DNA from: Proteiniphilum sp. | GTDB taxonomy: Bacteria > Bacteroidota > Bacteroidia > Bacteroidales > Dysgonomonadaceae | Direction: 5' to 3' | NCBI GenBank assembly: GCA_031255275.1 | Contig: JAIRSV010000078.1 | Span: forward strand, 1 to 6,520 | Length of the DNA: 6,520 nucleotides | In this document: one piece after another, positions 1-6,353 of the stretch | Numbering within the stretch: position 1 is the stretch's first letter | Layout: every line of letters starts with the position of its first letter | Notes under the pieces: model-generated | The model's database searches: none | What the model was told of the DNA's origin: nothing | Seen by the model: the letters and a program-made list of their open reading frames with translations, nothing else | Program-made: the position numbers and the translations under genes

Positions 1-17
1 GCTCCCGCCCCTTGCCA

Positions 18-34
18 CTCGGGCGCTCCCCGAG
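18..34. other. GC-rich hairpin upstream of the GH2 gene
   Basis: CTCGGG (18-23) and CCCGAG (29-34) form a perfect 6-bp stem with a 5-nt loop. A second small stem, GCCCG (66-70) with CGGGC (76-80), follows. Neither is followed by a convincing T-run, although the 20 bases after the first are fairly T-rich. They could be the end of the transcription unit left of the window or just GC-rich intergenic structure. No gene can be supported in 1-120. Confidence 0.3.
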
Positions 35-88
35 CTGATTGTTTCCGCTTTTCCGCTTCTCCTCTGCCCGGGCTTCGGGCGCAGCAGG

Positions 89-113
89 CGAATAACGCAC
101 GAAGAGCGAATGA
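89..113. repeat. Short dispersed element, copy 1
   Basis: CGAATAACGC (89-98) and AGCGAATGA (105-113) flank 6 variable bases. The same two blocks, separated by 7 different bases, occur at 5665-5690. Both copies lie in intergenic DNA of similar GC-rich style. This copy ends 18 bases before the -7 box of the GH2 gene. Function is unknown; it may be a genome-wide intergenic repeat. Confidence 0.35.
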
Positions 114-131
114 TTATTAATCTTTTAATCG

Positions 132-139
132 TATATTTG
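132..139 (+). promoter_or_regulatory. Bacteroidetes-type -7 box for the GH2 gene
   Basis: TATATTTG is an exact match to the Bacteroidetes primary sigma -7 consensus TAnnTTTG. No clear -33 TTTG is present 19-21 bases upstream. Transcription would begin around 146-148, giving a leader of about 75 nt before the ATG at 221. This also argues against the in-frame ATG at 110, which would lie upstream of the promoter. The 10-mer ATTTGCAGAT starting inside the box (135-144) is repeated at 174-183 in the leader. Confidence 0.6.
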
Positions 140-220
140 CAGATGATAGCGAAAAAGCGCCGTTATCACGAAAATTTGCAGATAAATCTTATAACTTCTC
201 AAATAAACAACACTGTAAAA

Positions 221-3200
221 ATGAAATTAAAATCAAGTCAACTGTTAGCCATCCTTTTGTGGATGACGCCTGCCCTGCTGCTTTCGCAGGAAGAGATTGC
301 TCCCGACGTGTTATTCAGAATCGTCAGCCCCGACGGATGGGCGCTGGATAACAGAGAGGATTTCGACAATAACAGCCACATTTACCTGGAAAGAGAACTG
401 GATACTTCCCGGGGACAGTTATGGAAAATCCGGAAACTGGAGAATGGCGCTTACCTTATATCCAACCCTTACAGCGAAAAGGCCATCGACAATGCCAACA
501 TCCTCGACGGAAACGGAAACCCCCTGGTGCAGTGGGACAGCAGCGCTTCGAACCCCAATCAGCACTGGACGCTCAGCCGGGAAGGTACGGGCGATTACCG
601 GATCACCAACCGCCTGACGGGGATGACGCTGGCTTTTCCCGGAGAAGAGGCCCCAGGCGCCATCCTGCACCAGTTGCCCGGTTCGTCGCAACTCTGGCGG
701 CTGATCCCCACGCAGGTGAAGGAGGCGGAACTCATCCCCCGGGGAAGTCATGAATGGGAAGACGAAACCGTTTTCCAGGTAAACAAGGAGCCGGGACATG
801 TGACCTCTATCCCGTATCCCGACACGAAGACGCTCATGCAGGATCCCCGCTTCGCGAAACCCTGGCTGGAACCCCGTTCGTCGCGCTACCTCTCCCTGAA
901 CGGCACCTGGAAATTCAACTGGGTGAAGGAGCCCTCCGAACGCCCCGTCACCTTCCACGAGCCCGACTTCGACGTCTCCCGCTGGAAGGAAATTACCATA
1001 CCTTCCACCCTCGAAATGCAGGGATACGGCACACCCCTCTACACGAACATAACCTACCCGTTCAGAAACCGTCCGCCGCTAATCCTCCCCCAAAAAGGCT
1101 ATACCAGCGAAACGGAACCGAATCCCGTCGCCTCCTGCCGCCGCACCTTCACGCTGCCCGCCGACTGGGACGGAATGGAAGTCTTCCTCCACTTCAACGG
1201 CGCATACAGCGGCATGTACGTCTGGGTAAACGGCCTGAAGGCCGGCTACAGCGAGGGCGCCAACAACGATGCCGAATTTAACATCACCCCCCTCCTCAAA
1301 GCCGGCGAAAACATCCTTGCCGTGGAACTTTACAAGTGGACGGACGCCAGTTACATCGAAGACCAGGACATGTTCCGCCTCAGCGGTATCCACCGCAGCG
1401 TCTACCTCCACGCCAAGCCCCGGCTGCACATTGCCGACTATCATTTTGACACCCTCTTCGACGGCGACGACTTCTCGAAAAGCACCTTCACGACCGACCT
1501 CTTCGTGAAAAACGGCGGCAAACACCTCTCCGCCCGTCAAACCGTGGAAGTCACGCTGTGGGATCCTTCGGGAAACAAACTCGCCGCGGTCGAAGCCTCC
1601 ATACCCCCGCAGAAAGAGCAGTCGGAGGAGAAATATACCCTTCGCTGCGAAGTCGCCGACCCCCTGCTGTGGTCTGCCGAGCAGCCGCACCTCTACACCG
1701 TGGTCGTCTCCCTGAAGGATGACCGGGGCAGCGAGACAGAGGCCATGTCATCAAAGCTGGGATTCCGCAAGATAGAAATACGGGACGGACGACTCTTCAT
1801 CAACGCCCGCCGGATATTCTTCAAAGGCGTGAACCGTCACGACATGCACCCCCGTCTGGGCAAAACCATCCCCGTCCAGGCGATGGAAGAAGACATCCTC
1901 CTGATGAAGAGGCACAATATCAACACCGTGCGCACCAGCCACTATCCCAATAATCCCGAAATGTATGCCCTCTACGACTACTACGGAATGTACATCATGG
2001 ACGAGGCCGACCTGGAGAATCACGGCAACCATTCCATCTCCGACAGGGAAAGCTGGCAGGCAGCTTACGTAGACAGAATCGAACGCGTGATCCGGCGCGA
2101 CCGGAATCACCCCTCCGTAATCTTCTGGTCGCTGGGAAACGAAGGCGGCAGCGGGAAGAATTTCGACGCCATGTATGCCCGGGCCAAAGAGATGGATCCG
2201 TCGCGACCGGTGCACTACGAAGGGAAAAACAGCCTCGCAGACATCGACTCGCACATGTACCCCTCCGTCGAAAATATGATACGATACGACCGGGCAGACC
2301 GCGACAAACCCTACTTCCTCTGCGAGTACGCACACGCTATGGGAAATGCCGTGGGAAACCTTTCCGAATACTGGGACTATATCGAAAACCGTTCCCGGCG
2401 AATGATCGGCGGCTGCATCTGGGACTGGGCCGACCAGGGACTGAACAGGATCGGCGAACCCGGCGACCGCTTCTACTACGGCGGCGATTTCGGCGACCGG
2501 CCCAACGACAGCGACTTCTCGTGCAACGGCCTGGTGACGCCCGACCGTCGCGTGACGGCCAAACTCCTGGAAGTAAAACAAGTCTATCAGTACATCCGCT
2601 TCAGGCTGACGGCACCGGTCGCCGGGATCGTCGAAATCGAGAACAGGTATGACTTCACCGCCCTGGACAACTTCGACCTCCACTGGGAACTCCTCCGGGA
2701 AGGCGAAACGGCAGAACAAGGGATCCTCCCGCTGCCGGATCTTGCACCCGGCCAACGGGCAGAACTCACAGTCCCCTTCGACCGGAACCTGGAAGCCGGC
2801 AGAGAATATCTCCTGAACCTCCGCTGCGTACTGAAAAACCCGGTATCCTGGGCTGACCGGGGTCATATCGTCGCCTCCGCACAGTTCGCCCTGAGCGGGA
2901 GAACCCCGGTGGCGCCGGTCGATTTGACCGCCCAGCCCGGCGTAACCGTATCCGAAACGCCCGGAATGTTGACCGTCAGCGGAGAGAAATTCTCCGTTTC
3001 GTTCAGCAAAAGCACCGGACAAATAACCTCACTCGCATACGGCGGTCGGGAAATGATTCGGAACCCGTCGGAAGGACTCCGCTTCAACTGGTACAGGAGC
3101 GTAAGCAACGACAAATATACCGATCAGAAATACTATGATTCCGAAACAGACACCCCCCTGTTTGCCTGGCGGGAAGACAGTACGAAGAAATTCGTGACGG

Positions 3201-3808
3201 TGCAGAGTCATACCTCGGTCACCATCCGGAGCGACAAAAGGATACGGATTCCGGTAACGGTGAAATACACCGTCCAGTCCGGCGGCCATATCGACGTGGA
3301 AGCCTCCTTTACGCTGACCGACAACCGGGAAATAGTCCGTCGTCTGGGACTCCGGATGATCCTCCCCGAGACATACAGCCATATCCGGTATTACGGTCGC
3401 GGGCCGCACGAGAATTATGTCGACAGGAAAGCTTCGGCGTCGCTGGGAGTGTATGAAACCACACCGTGGGGAATGACCTCCGAGCACTATGTACGAAGTC
3501 AGAGTCTGGGCAACCGGGAAGACATACGGTGGATTTCGCTGACCGACGCCCGGGGTCAGGGGATAAAGATCACGTCGAAAGACAGGCTTAATTTCAGCGC
3601 CCTTCCCTTCAGCGACGCCGACATTGCCGGCACGGCGCATGACTTTGAACTGGAAGGTATCCGTAAGCCGGAGATTTACCTGAATCTGGATTGTATTCAG
3701 CAAGGTCTGGGTAATGCTTCCTGCGGACCCCGTCCGCTTCGGGAGTACCTGATTCCGGTAAATACGCCGCAAAGTTACTCTTTCCGGATAGCGCCGCTCG
3801 GGAACTGA
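221..3808 (+). CDS. Secreted RICIN-domain GH2 beta-galactosidase-like enzyme (LacZ type)
   Basis: Hydrolyses terminal beta-galactosides or related beta-glycosides, probably in the periplasm; 1195 residues. The ATG at 221 is chosen because a signal peptide starts there (basic MKLK, hydrophobic 8-21, cleavage probably near 22-24, no lipobox Cys), and the ATG at 110 precedes the promoter. Residues about 28-165 form a ricin-type beta-trefoil lectin with three QxW motifs (66-68, 114-116, 157-159). Then come the GH2 sugar-binding domain (about 220-400), an Ig-like domain (400-513), the TIM barrel (515-785), a second Ig-like domain (785-890) and the Bgal small-chain domain (about 915-1190). By alignment to E. 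coli LacZ, the acid/base is E641 (WSLGNE), the nucleophile E702 (CEYAHAMGN) and the metal ligands E599, H601 and E641. N276, H574, Y680, W734 and N769 are also conserved. The LacZ W999 position appears to be Cys (C1168), so specificity may not be for lactose. GC is about 57%. The exact substrate is unknown; no SusC/SusD lies in the window. Confidence 0.93.
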   Translation: MKLKSSQLLAILLWMTPALLLSQEEIAPDVLFRIVSPDGWALDNREDFDNNSHIYLERELDTSRGQLWKIRKLENGAYLISNPYSEKAIDNANILDGNGNPLVQWDSSASNPNQHWTLSREGTGDYRITNRLTGMTLAFPGEEAPGAILHQLPGSSQLWRLIPTQVKEAELIPRGSHEWEDETVFQVNKEPGHVTSIPYPDTKTLMQDPRFAKPWLEPRSSRYLSLNGTWKFNWVKEPSERPVTFHEPDFDVSRWKEITIPSTLEMQGYGTPLYTNITYPFRNRPPLILPQKGYTSETEPNPVASCRRTFTLPADWDGMEVFLHFNGAYSGMYVWVNGLKAGYSEGANNDAEFNITPLLKAGENILAVELYKWTDASYIEDQDMFRLSGIHRSVYLHAKPRLHIADYHFDTLFDGDDFSKSTFTTDLFVKNGGKHLSARQTVEVTLWDPSGNKLAAVEASIPPQKEQSEEKYTLRCEVADPLLWSAEQPHLYTVVVSLKDDRGSETEAMSSKLGFRKIEIRDGRLFINARRIFFKGVNRHDMHPRLGKTIPVQAMEEDILLMKRHNINTVRTSHYPNNPEMYALYDYYGMYIMDEADLENHGNHSISDRESWQAAYVDRIERVIRRDRNHPSVIFWSLGNEGGSGKNFDAMYARAKEMDPSRPVHYEGKNSLADIDSHMYPSVENMIRYDRADRDKPYFLCEYAHAMGNAVGNLSEYWDYIENRSRRMIGGCIWDWADQGLNRIGEPGDRFYYGGDFGDRPNDSDFSCNGLVTPDRRVTAKLLEVKQVYQYIRFRLTAPVAGIVEIENRYDFTALDNFDLHWELLREGETAEQGILPLPDLAPGQRAELTVPFDRNLEAGREYLLNLRCVLKNPVSWADRGHIVASAQFALSGRTPVAPVDLTAQPGVTVSETPGMLTVSGEKFSVSFSKSTGQITSLAYGGREMIRNPSEGLRFNWYRSVSNDKYTDQKYYDSETDTPLFAWREDSTKKFVTVQSHTSVTIRSDKRIRIPVTVKYTVQSGGHIDVEASFTLTDNREIVRRLGLRMILPETYSHIRYYGRGPHENYVDRKASASLGVYETTPWGMTSEHYVRSQSLGNREDIRWISLTDARGQGIKITSKDRLNFSALPFSDADIAGTAHDFELEGIRKPEIYLNLDCIQQGLGNASCGPRPLREYLIPVNTPQSYSFRIAPLGN

Positions 3809-3904
3809 CCCGGTGTTATTCAACAGAGATACATTCACTTCAGCAGTTCATGCTGCGCATGTGGTCAGGGAAAAAGGCACGCCTTGCCCCTGTCCCCCCC
3901 CTCC

Positions 3905-3938
3905 GGCCCGGATTTCCGAATCCGGGCCTTCTTCATTT
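3905..3938 (+). terminator. Intrinsic terminator of the GH2 gene
   Basis: GGCCCGGATT (3905-3914) pairs perfectly with AATCCGGGCC (3919-3928) around a 4-nt loop and is followed by the T-rich TTCTTCATTT. It lies about 97 bases after the GH2 stop codon. In the opposite direction the stem is followed by a G-run, not T, so it serves the + strand only. The spacer just before it carries a C8 run (3894-3901). No equally good terminator was seen for the convergent minus-strand gene: the small stem at 3961-3974 has no T-run on its minus-strand side. Confidence 0.8.
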
Positions 3939-4015
3939 CAAGCAACACACGAACAACATGCCCGCGCGAGCGGGGAAACGAACAGACTCTTTTCGTTTGT
4001 CGGACACAGAACTGT

Positions 4016-5134
4016 TTATGTTCTGCCCGGAGTTATTGAATCAAATAAAAAAGAATGAGAGTCTTCCCTTTCTCTTTTTAATAACAAATCCACCTCTTTA
4101 TAATTTATTTCACTGAGAGGAAACTTAATATCTTCACTGTGGAAAACCATCCTGTTTTTCAGGTTTAATCTGTCAAGCAAACTGCCGACTCTTGAGTTTT
4201 TCGTCTTCATATTACCAACATAAATAAATTGCTTTTTGAATATTATAGAAAAAGCTACCCCGTGAAAAGATGTAGTGACAATAAAATTTGCGTTTTTTAT
4301 TAATCCCAAAAATTCCTCCGGAGAACTTGTACTCGCGATGAATTTTTTATTCAAATCCTTAAGAGAAGGCCTCCCCCCTAAGTTGATAATACCTGTTTGA
4401 CTGTAATTAGCTATATTCCGGGCTATTTTTCTCATATGCCCGTTTTTCAGCAATTCATAAATTAAAAGATATGGTTTTTCAATGGCAGAATTCGCAGCGA
4501 TTACATCAAACAATTCTGACCCAGCCAGCAAGGTCGGATCTAATACCGTATAAGTAAATCTTCCCGTTATCTTTTGTATCTGTTGAGCGAAATTAGTTTC
4601 CCGTGTACTTATTTTATGGAAAGACGTCCAGGCCCTGTTCATCAGGTTTATTTCAGCAGAAGAAATCTCACCGTCCCCTGAACTTGCAGCGTAAGCAATC
4701 TTTAAAGAGTCCGGTTTGATATTAAAATCCCCATAGAAAACAGGATCATATCCCTTCGTGATTTTAGGATTCCATATTTGATCACTGCCGAAAATATAGA
4801 GATCATATACCGGATCAATACAGTCACCCTTTTTATATCTTTTGGAAGATAACAGGAACCTGTTATTAATGAACTCAGAAAACTTAAGATGACGAATACG
4901 TCTTGCCCTCAATGTGATCAAACGCCCTAATAAAGATCGACAAAAGCGATAAGGATTTTTCATTAGATATTTTGGGACAGAGAGTATGGCGTATCGCTCA
5001 ACGAGATAATCAGGCCGGTAGTCAATAATTTCGACATCATGACCCTCTTGTTTTATCACCTCCTGCAAAGCATACGCCTGAAGAACAGCACCATAATTAT
5101 GTGCGCAGTGAAATGTTACTATTCCGATTTTCAT
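4016..5134 (-). CDS. Polysaccharide pyruvyl transferase family protein
   Basis: 372 residues, full length for the family (PF04230: CsaB, WcaK, EpsO and relatives). Members typically move pyruvate from phosphoenolpyruvate onto a sugar to form a ketal in capsule, exopolysaccharide or cell-wall polymers, acting in the cytoplasm on precursors. Recognisable family signatures in order: N-terminal IGIVTFHCAHNYGAVLQAYA (3-22), GSDQIWNP (116-123), YAASSG (148-153), the conserved Arg in STRET (176-180), LDPTLL (198-203), and the key His in TTSFHG (287-292, H291). The C-terminal REREDS helix is also typical. No signal peptide or membrane span is seen. GC is only about 37% against about 57% for the GH2 gene, suggesting acquisition with capsule-type cargo. 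It stands alone: no glycosyltransferase, flippase or polymerase is visible beside it. It is divergent from the UpxY-type gene 1.24 kb away. Family assignment is firm; acceptor sugar and true pyruvylation activity are not known. Confidence 0.9.
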   Translation of the reverse strand: MKIGIVTFHCAHNYGAVLQAYALQEVIKQEGHDVEIIDYRPDYLVERYAILSVPKYLMKNPYRFCRSLLGRLITLRARRIRHLKFSEFINNRFLLSSKRYKKGDCIDPVYDLYIFGSDQIWNPKITKGYDPVFYGDFNIKPDSLKIAYAASSGDGEISSAEINLMNRAWTSFHKISTRETNFAQQIQKITGRFTYTVLDPTLLAGSELFDVIAANSAIEKPYLLIYELLKNGHMRKIARNIANYSQTGIINLGGRPSLKDLNKKFIASTSSPEEFLGLIKNANFIVTTSFHGVAFSIIFKKQFIYVGNMKTKNSRVGSLLDRLNLKNRMVFHSEDIKFPLSEINYKEVDLLLKREREDSHSFLFDSITPGRT

Positions 5135-5171
5135 AAAAATATAATTTGATTATTCTTTAATTACCTTTCGT

Positions 5172-5204
5172 CAAAATAATATCCCGTTAGTCGTCCGTTT
5201 CAAA
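5172..5204 (-). promoter_or_regulatory. Candidate promoter of the pyruvyl transferase gene
   Basis: On the minus strand a TTTG -33 box (5204-5201) is followed after 21 bases by TTATTTTG (5179-5172), one mismatch from the -7 consensus TAnnTTTG. Transcription would start near 5165, leaving a leader of about 30 nt, AT-rich and without a Shine-Dalgarno, as usual in this phylum. The spacing is within the expected range; the imperfect -7 box keeps this tentative. Confidence 0.4.
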
Positions 5205-5215
5205 CACCAGAGAGT

Positions 5216-5238
5216 CCGTTTTGTCCCGTGCAAAACAG
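5216..5238. repeat. Inverted repeat GTTTTG-N7-CAAAAC
   Basis: GTTTTG (5218-5223) and CAAAAC (5231-5236) are a perfect 6-bp inverted repeat with a 7-nt spacer, plus an outer C-G pair (5216/5238) across one mismatch. It sits just upstream of the candidate minus-strand promoter at 5172-5204, where an operator or activator site could lie. The same hexamer pair in inside-out order, also with a 7-nt spacer, occurs at 6198-6216. Confidence 0.35.
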
Positions 5239-5422
5239 GCCAGTACCCTCTTGCGTGGAAAAAGTGAATTCATGCGAAAATAAAGATGAATACGCGTGTG
5301 ACGGAATAAAGTGAAGCCGGTTTCCCGTAAAAGAAATATATTGTTTTCGTGTTACCATTGTGAAGCCTTAGAGTAAGTATTGAAAGAAAATTACGTATTT
5401 TAGTTATCATTAAAAGGAACGG

Positions 5423-5430
5423 CAAATGTA
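5423..5430 (-). promoter_or_regulatory. Alternative distal -7 box on the minus strand
   Basis: TACATTTG on the minus strand matches TAnnTTTG exactly. The -33 position falls in a T-run (minus strand), so a proper TTTG is absent. It would give the pyruvyl transferase a leader of about 280 nt, or drive an unrecognised minus-strand transcript. The adjoining A/T tract at 5446-5473 could act as upstream curved DNA. Confidence 0.35.
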
Positions 5431-5445
5431 ATCAAGTTCTTTGTG

Positions 5446-5473
5446 AAAAAAAAATTTTTTGGAAGTTTTTTTT
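5446..5473. other. A/T homopolymer tracts, likely curved DNA
   Basis: Nine A's (5446-5454) run directly into six T's (5455-5460), then after GGAAG come eight T's (5466-5473). Phased A/T tracts of this kind bend DNA and may stimulate or silence nearby promoters. They lie just upstream of the minus-strand -7 box at 5423-5430. Nothing else is recognised here. Confidence 0.5.
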
Positions 5474-5550
5474 CGTTATTCTTGCTGTCCGACTTAGCCT
5501 TCCGTGCCTTTTTCCGAACAGTGATACCTCTGAATTGAATGATTTATGTG

Positions 5551-5573
5551 ATTGCGTTGCGCAGTAACGCAAT
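5551..5573. repeat. Perfect 8-bp inverted repeat
   Basis: ATTGCGTT (5551-5558) and AACGCAAT (5566-5573) are exact inverse complements around 7 bases; a G-T pair would extend the stem to nine. A T7 run follows only 11 bases later (5585-5591), too far for a classical terminator. It could be a regulator-binding palindrome or an RNA hairpin; no transcript through it can be assigned. Confidence 0.45.
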
Positions 5574-5664
5574 GATGGCAGAACTTTTTTTGTCGACATT
5601 ACTGTGTCAGGACGAAAAATCCGGCGAGGTTACAGAGACAGCACCTCCGAGCAGAGCTCCGCGC

Positions 5665-5690
5665 CGAATAACGCGACGCGCAGCGAATGA
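5665..5690. repeat. Short dispersed element, copy 2
   Basis: CGAATAACGC (5665-5674) and AGCGAATGA (5682-5690), the same blocks as at 89-113, here separated by 7 bases. A small AACTG/CAGTT stem (5696-5710) follows. See copy 1. Confidence 0.35.
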
Positions 5691-5758
5691 ACAGCAACTG
5701 AGCAACAGTTACCCGATTCCCCGCCGGCTTTGCCTGAAAAGGCCGCCGCCTTTTACAC

Positions 5759-5840
5759 AAAAGCCCGCCTGCTTTTTAAAATTGCAGGCCGGCTTTTAAA
5801 ATTTCCACGCCCAGCTTTTTCAAAAAGCAGGCCGGCTTTT
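5759..5840. terminator. Three-armed inverted-repeat block, terminator-like on both strands
   Basis: Arm A (5759-5777, AAAAGCCCGCCTGCTTTTT) is complementary to arm C (5822-5840) at 18 of 19 positions. Arm B (5784-5797, GCAGGCCGGCTTTT) is complementary to the same part of arm A at 13 of 14. A:B gives a compact stem bounded by AAAA and TTTT, which is the form of a bidirectional intrinsic terminator. A:C would give a larger, mutually exclusive hairpin. A further local stem, GCTTTTT/AAAAAGC (5814-5828), competes with arm C. The block lies directly downstream, on the minus strand, of the apparent gene remnant at 5842-5950 and may have been its terminator, later duplicated. Confidence 0.6.
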
Positions 5841-5841
5841 C

Positions 5842-5950
5842 CCCTCATTTCTCCGTATTCGATCGCAGCAAGCATTTCTTTCAGATCCACGCCCGGACAG
5901 AAAACAACCTTTCCACCTTTGATCAACGAGACATTCGGGAGCACTCCATT
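5842..5950 (-). pseudogene. Possible C-terminal remnant of a thioredoxin-fold gene
   Basis: After a stop codon at 5951-5953, the minus strand reads NGVLPNVSLIKGGKVVFCPG (about 5950-5891) and then VDLKEMLAAIEYGEMRG. The pattern of a Pro followed by a beta strand, KxG turn, second strand, G and an amphipathic helix resembles the end of a thioredoxin fold: cis-Pro loop, strands 4 and 5, last helix. No WCxxC-like segment was found where the missing N-terminal half should be, so only about 36 residues survive. The frame then runs on through the inverted-repeat block to a stop at 5753-5755, implying the original stop was lost. It may instead be a chance frame; the family assignment is by pattern only. 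Confidence 0.3.
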
Positions 5951-6069
5951 TCAGCACTGAAAACCCGGCGTCGCCGACGAACAGCTTAACGCTTATATAT
6001 AATATAATTATAAAATAATAAAAGATGTGTTGACGCAGAAGAATCCTGGGTAAATTCCGAATATCTGTC

Positions 6070-6077
6070 TATCTTTG
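6070..6077 (+). promoter_or_regulatory. -7 box of the UpxY-type gene and its operon
   Basis: TATCTTTG exactly matches TAnnTTTG. The -33 region (about 6046-6050) has only a weak CTGGG. The weak -33 may mean an activator is needed. Transcription would start near 6084, about 295 nt before the ATG at 6379. Many Bacteroides capsule promoters are invertible and flanked by inverted repeats; no flanking inverted repeat of ten or more bases was found by eye. Confidence 0.55.
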
Positions 6078-6136
6078 CCCCGTGAAAAGTGCAGTTCCTG
6101 GATCAGGAGCCGTGTTTTGACACAGATCGGTTAACA

Positions 6137-6164
6137 AGACCGCCTCACCCGAAAGAGGCGGTTT
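6137..6164 (+). terminator. Leader hairpin, candidate attenuator
   Basis: ACCGCCTC (6139-6146) pairs perfectly with GAGGCGGT (6155-6162) around an 8-nt loop; A-T and G-T pairs extend it to 6137/6164. The stem ends in TTT and then GACAAT, so the T-run is short for a classical terminator. It is about 55-80 nt after the predicted start site, so it could stop transcription early, or bound a short RNA of about 80 nt. Confidence 0.45.
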
Positions 6165-6195
6165 GACAATCAGAAAAAATTTTAAATGTCTATAA

Positions 6196-6218
6196 ATCAA
6201 AACAGTTTCAGTTTTGGT
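6196..6218 (+). other. Leader hairpin CAAAAC-N7-GTTTTG
   Basis: CAAAAC (6198-6203) and GTTTTG (6211-6216) are perfect complements with a 7-nt loop; a T-G and an A-T pair extend the stem to eight. It is A/T-rich and not terminator-like. The arms match those at 5218-5236 in reversed order. Confidence 0.35.
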
Positions 6219-6323
6219 GTCCCCAGAGAATGTTTTAAAGTGAAAAAAGAGAGGACGCGCAACCGGTTAGGCGGATTTTTTTTAAAAAGTCTTATAAAAT
6301 AATCTATAGCCGGCAGCGGAAAG

Positions 6324-6353
6324 ACGGCCAAAATACCGAAAGTCGCCGTTTTT
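6324..6353 (+). terminator. Second candidate leader terminator, just before the UpxY-type ATG
   Basis: ACGGC (6324-6328) pairs with GCCGT (6345-6349) across a 16-nt loop and is followed by TTTT (6350-6353, five T's counting the stem end). The stem is short and the loop long, so it is weak by itself. It lies 25 nt before the start codon, where termination would block the whole operon. Confidence 0.3.

Noticed and set aside
110..220. In-frame ATG at 110 extending the GH2 protein by 37 residues
   Set aside because: It lies upstream of the TATATTTG promoter box, and the extension would bury the clear signal peptide that begins at 221.
1751..3022. 423-codon open frame on the minus strand opposite the GH2 gene
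   Set aside because: It is a third-position GC shadow of a well-conserved gene; its translation has no recognisable domain.
3813..4116. Plus-strand open frames after the GH2 stop
   Set aside because: They run through a strong terminator hairpin and into the antisense end of the pyruvyl transferase gene, with no protein-like pattern.
5200..5358. 52-codon minus-strand frame starting MVTRKQY upstream of the pyruvyl transferase
   Set aside because: Composition is unremarkable, no family is recognised, and it overlaps the -33 box of the better promoter candidate. It could be a leader peptide but nothing supports that.
5759..5840. Miniature transposable element (19-bp ends)
   Set aside because: The arms are only 82 bp end to end, no flanking target duplication is visible, and A/T-run edges fit a terminator better.
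5539..5960. Plus-strand open frames through the spacer
   Set aside because: They translate the dispersed element and inverted-repeat arms; the better protein-like pattern in part of this stretch is on the minus strand.
5960..6150. Invertible capsule promoter
   Set aside because: Invertible promoters are common at Bacteroides capsule loci, but no inverted repeats of ten or more bases flank the box at 6070 by eye. Short-read inversion evidence would be needed.
6008..6303. 12-base direct repeat TTATAAAATAAT at 6008-6019 and 6292-6303
   Set aside because: Low-complexity AT sequence; likely to recur by chance in AT-rich spacer.
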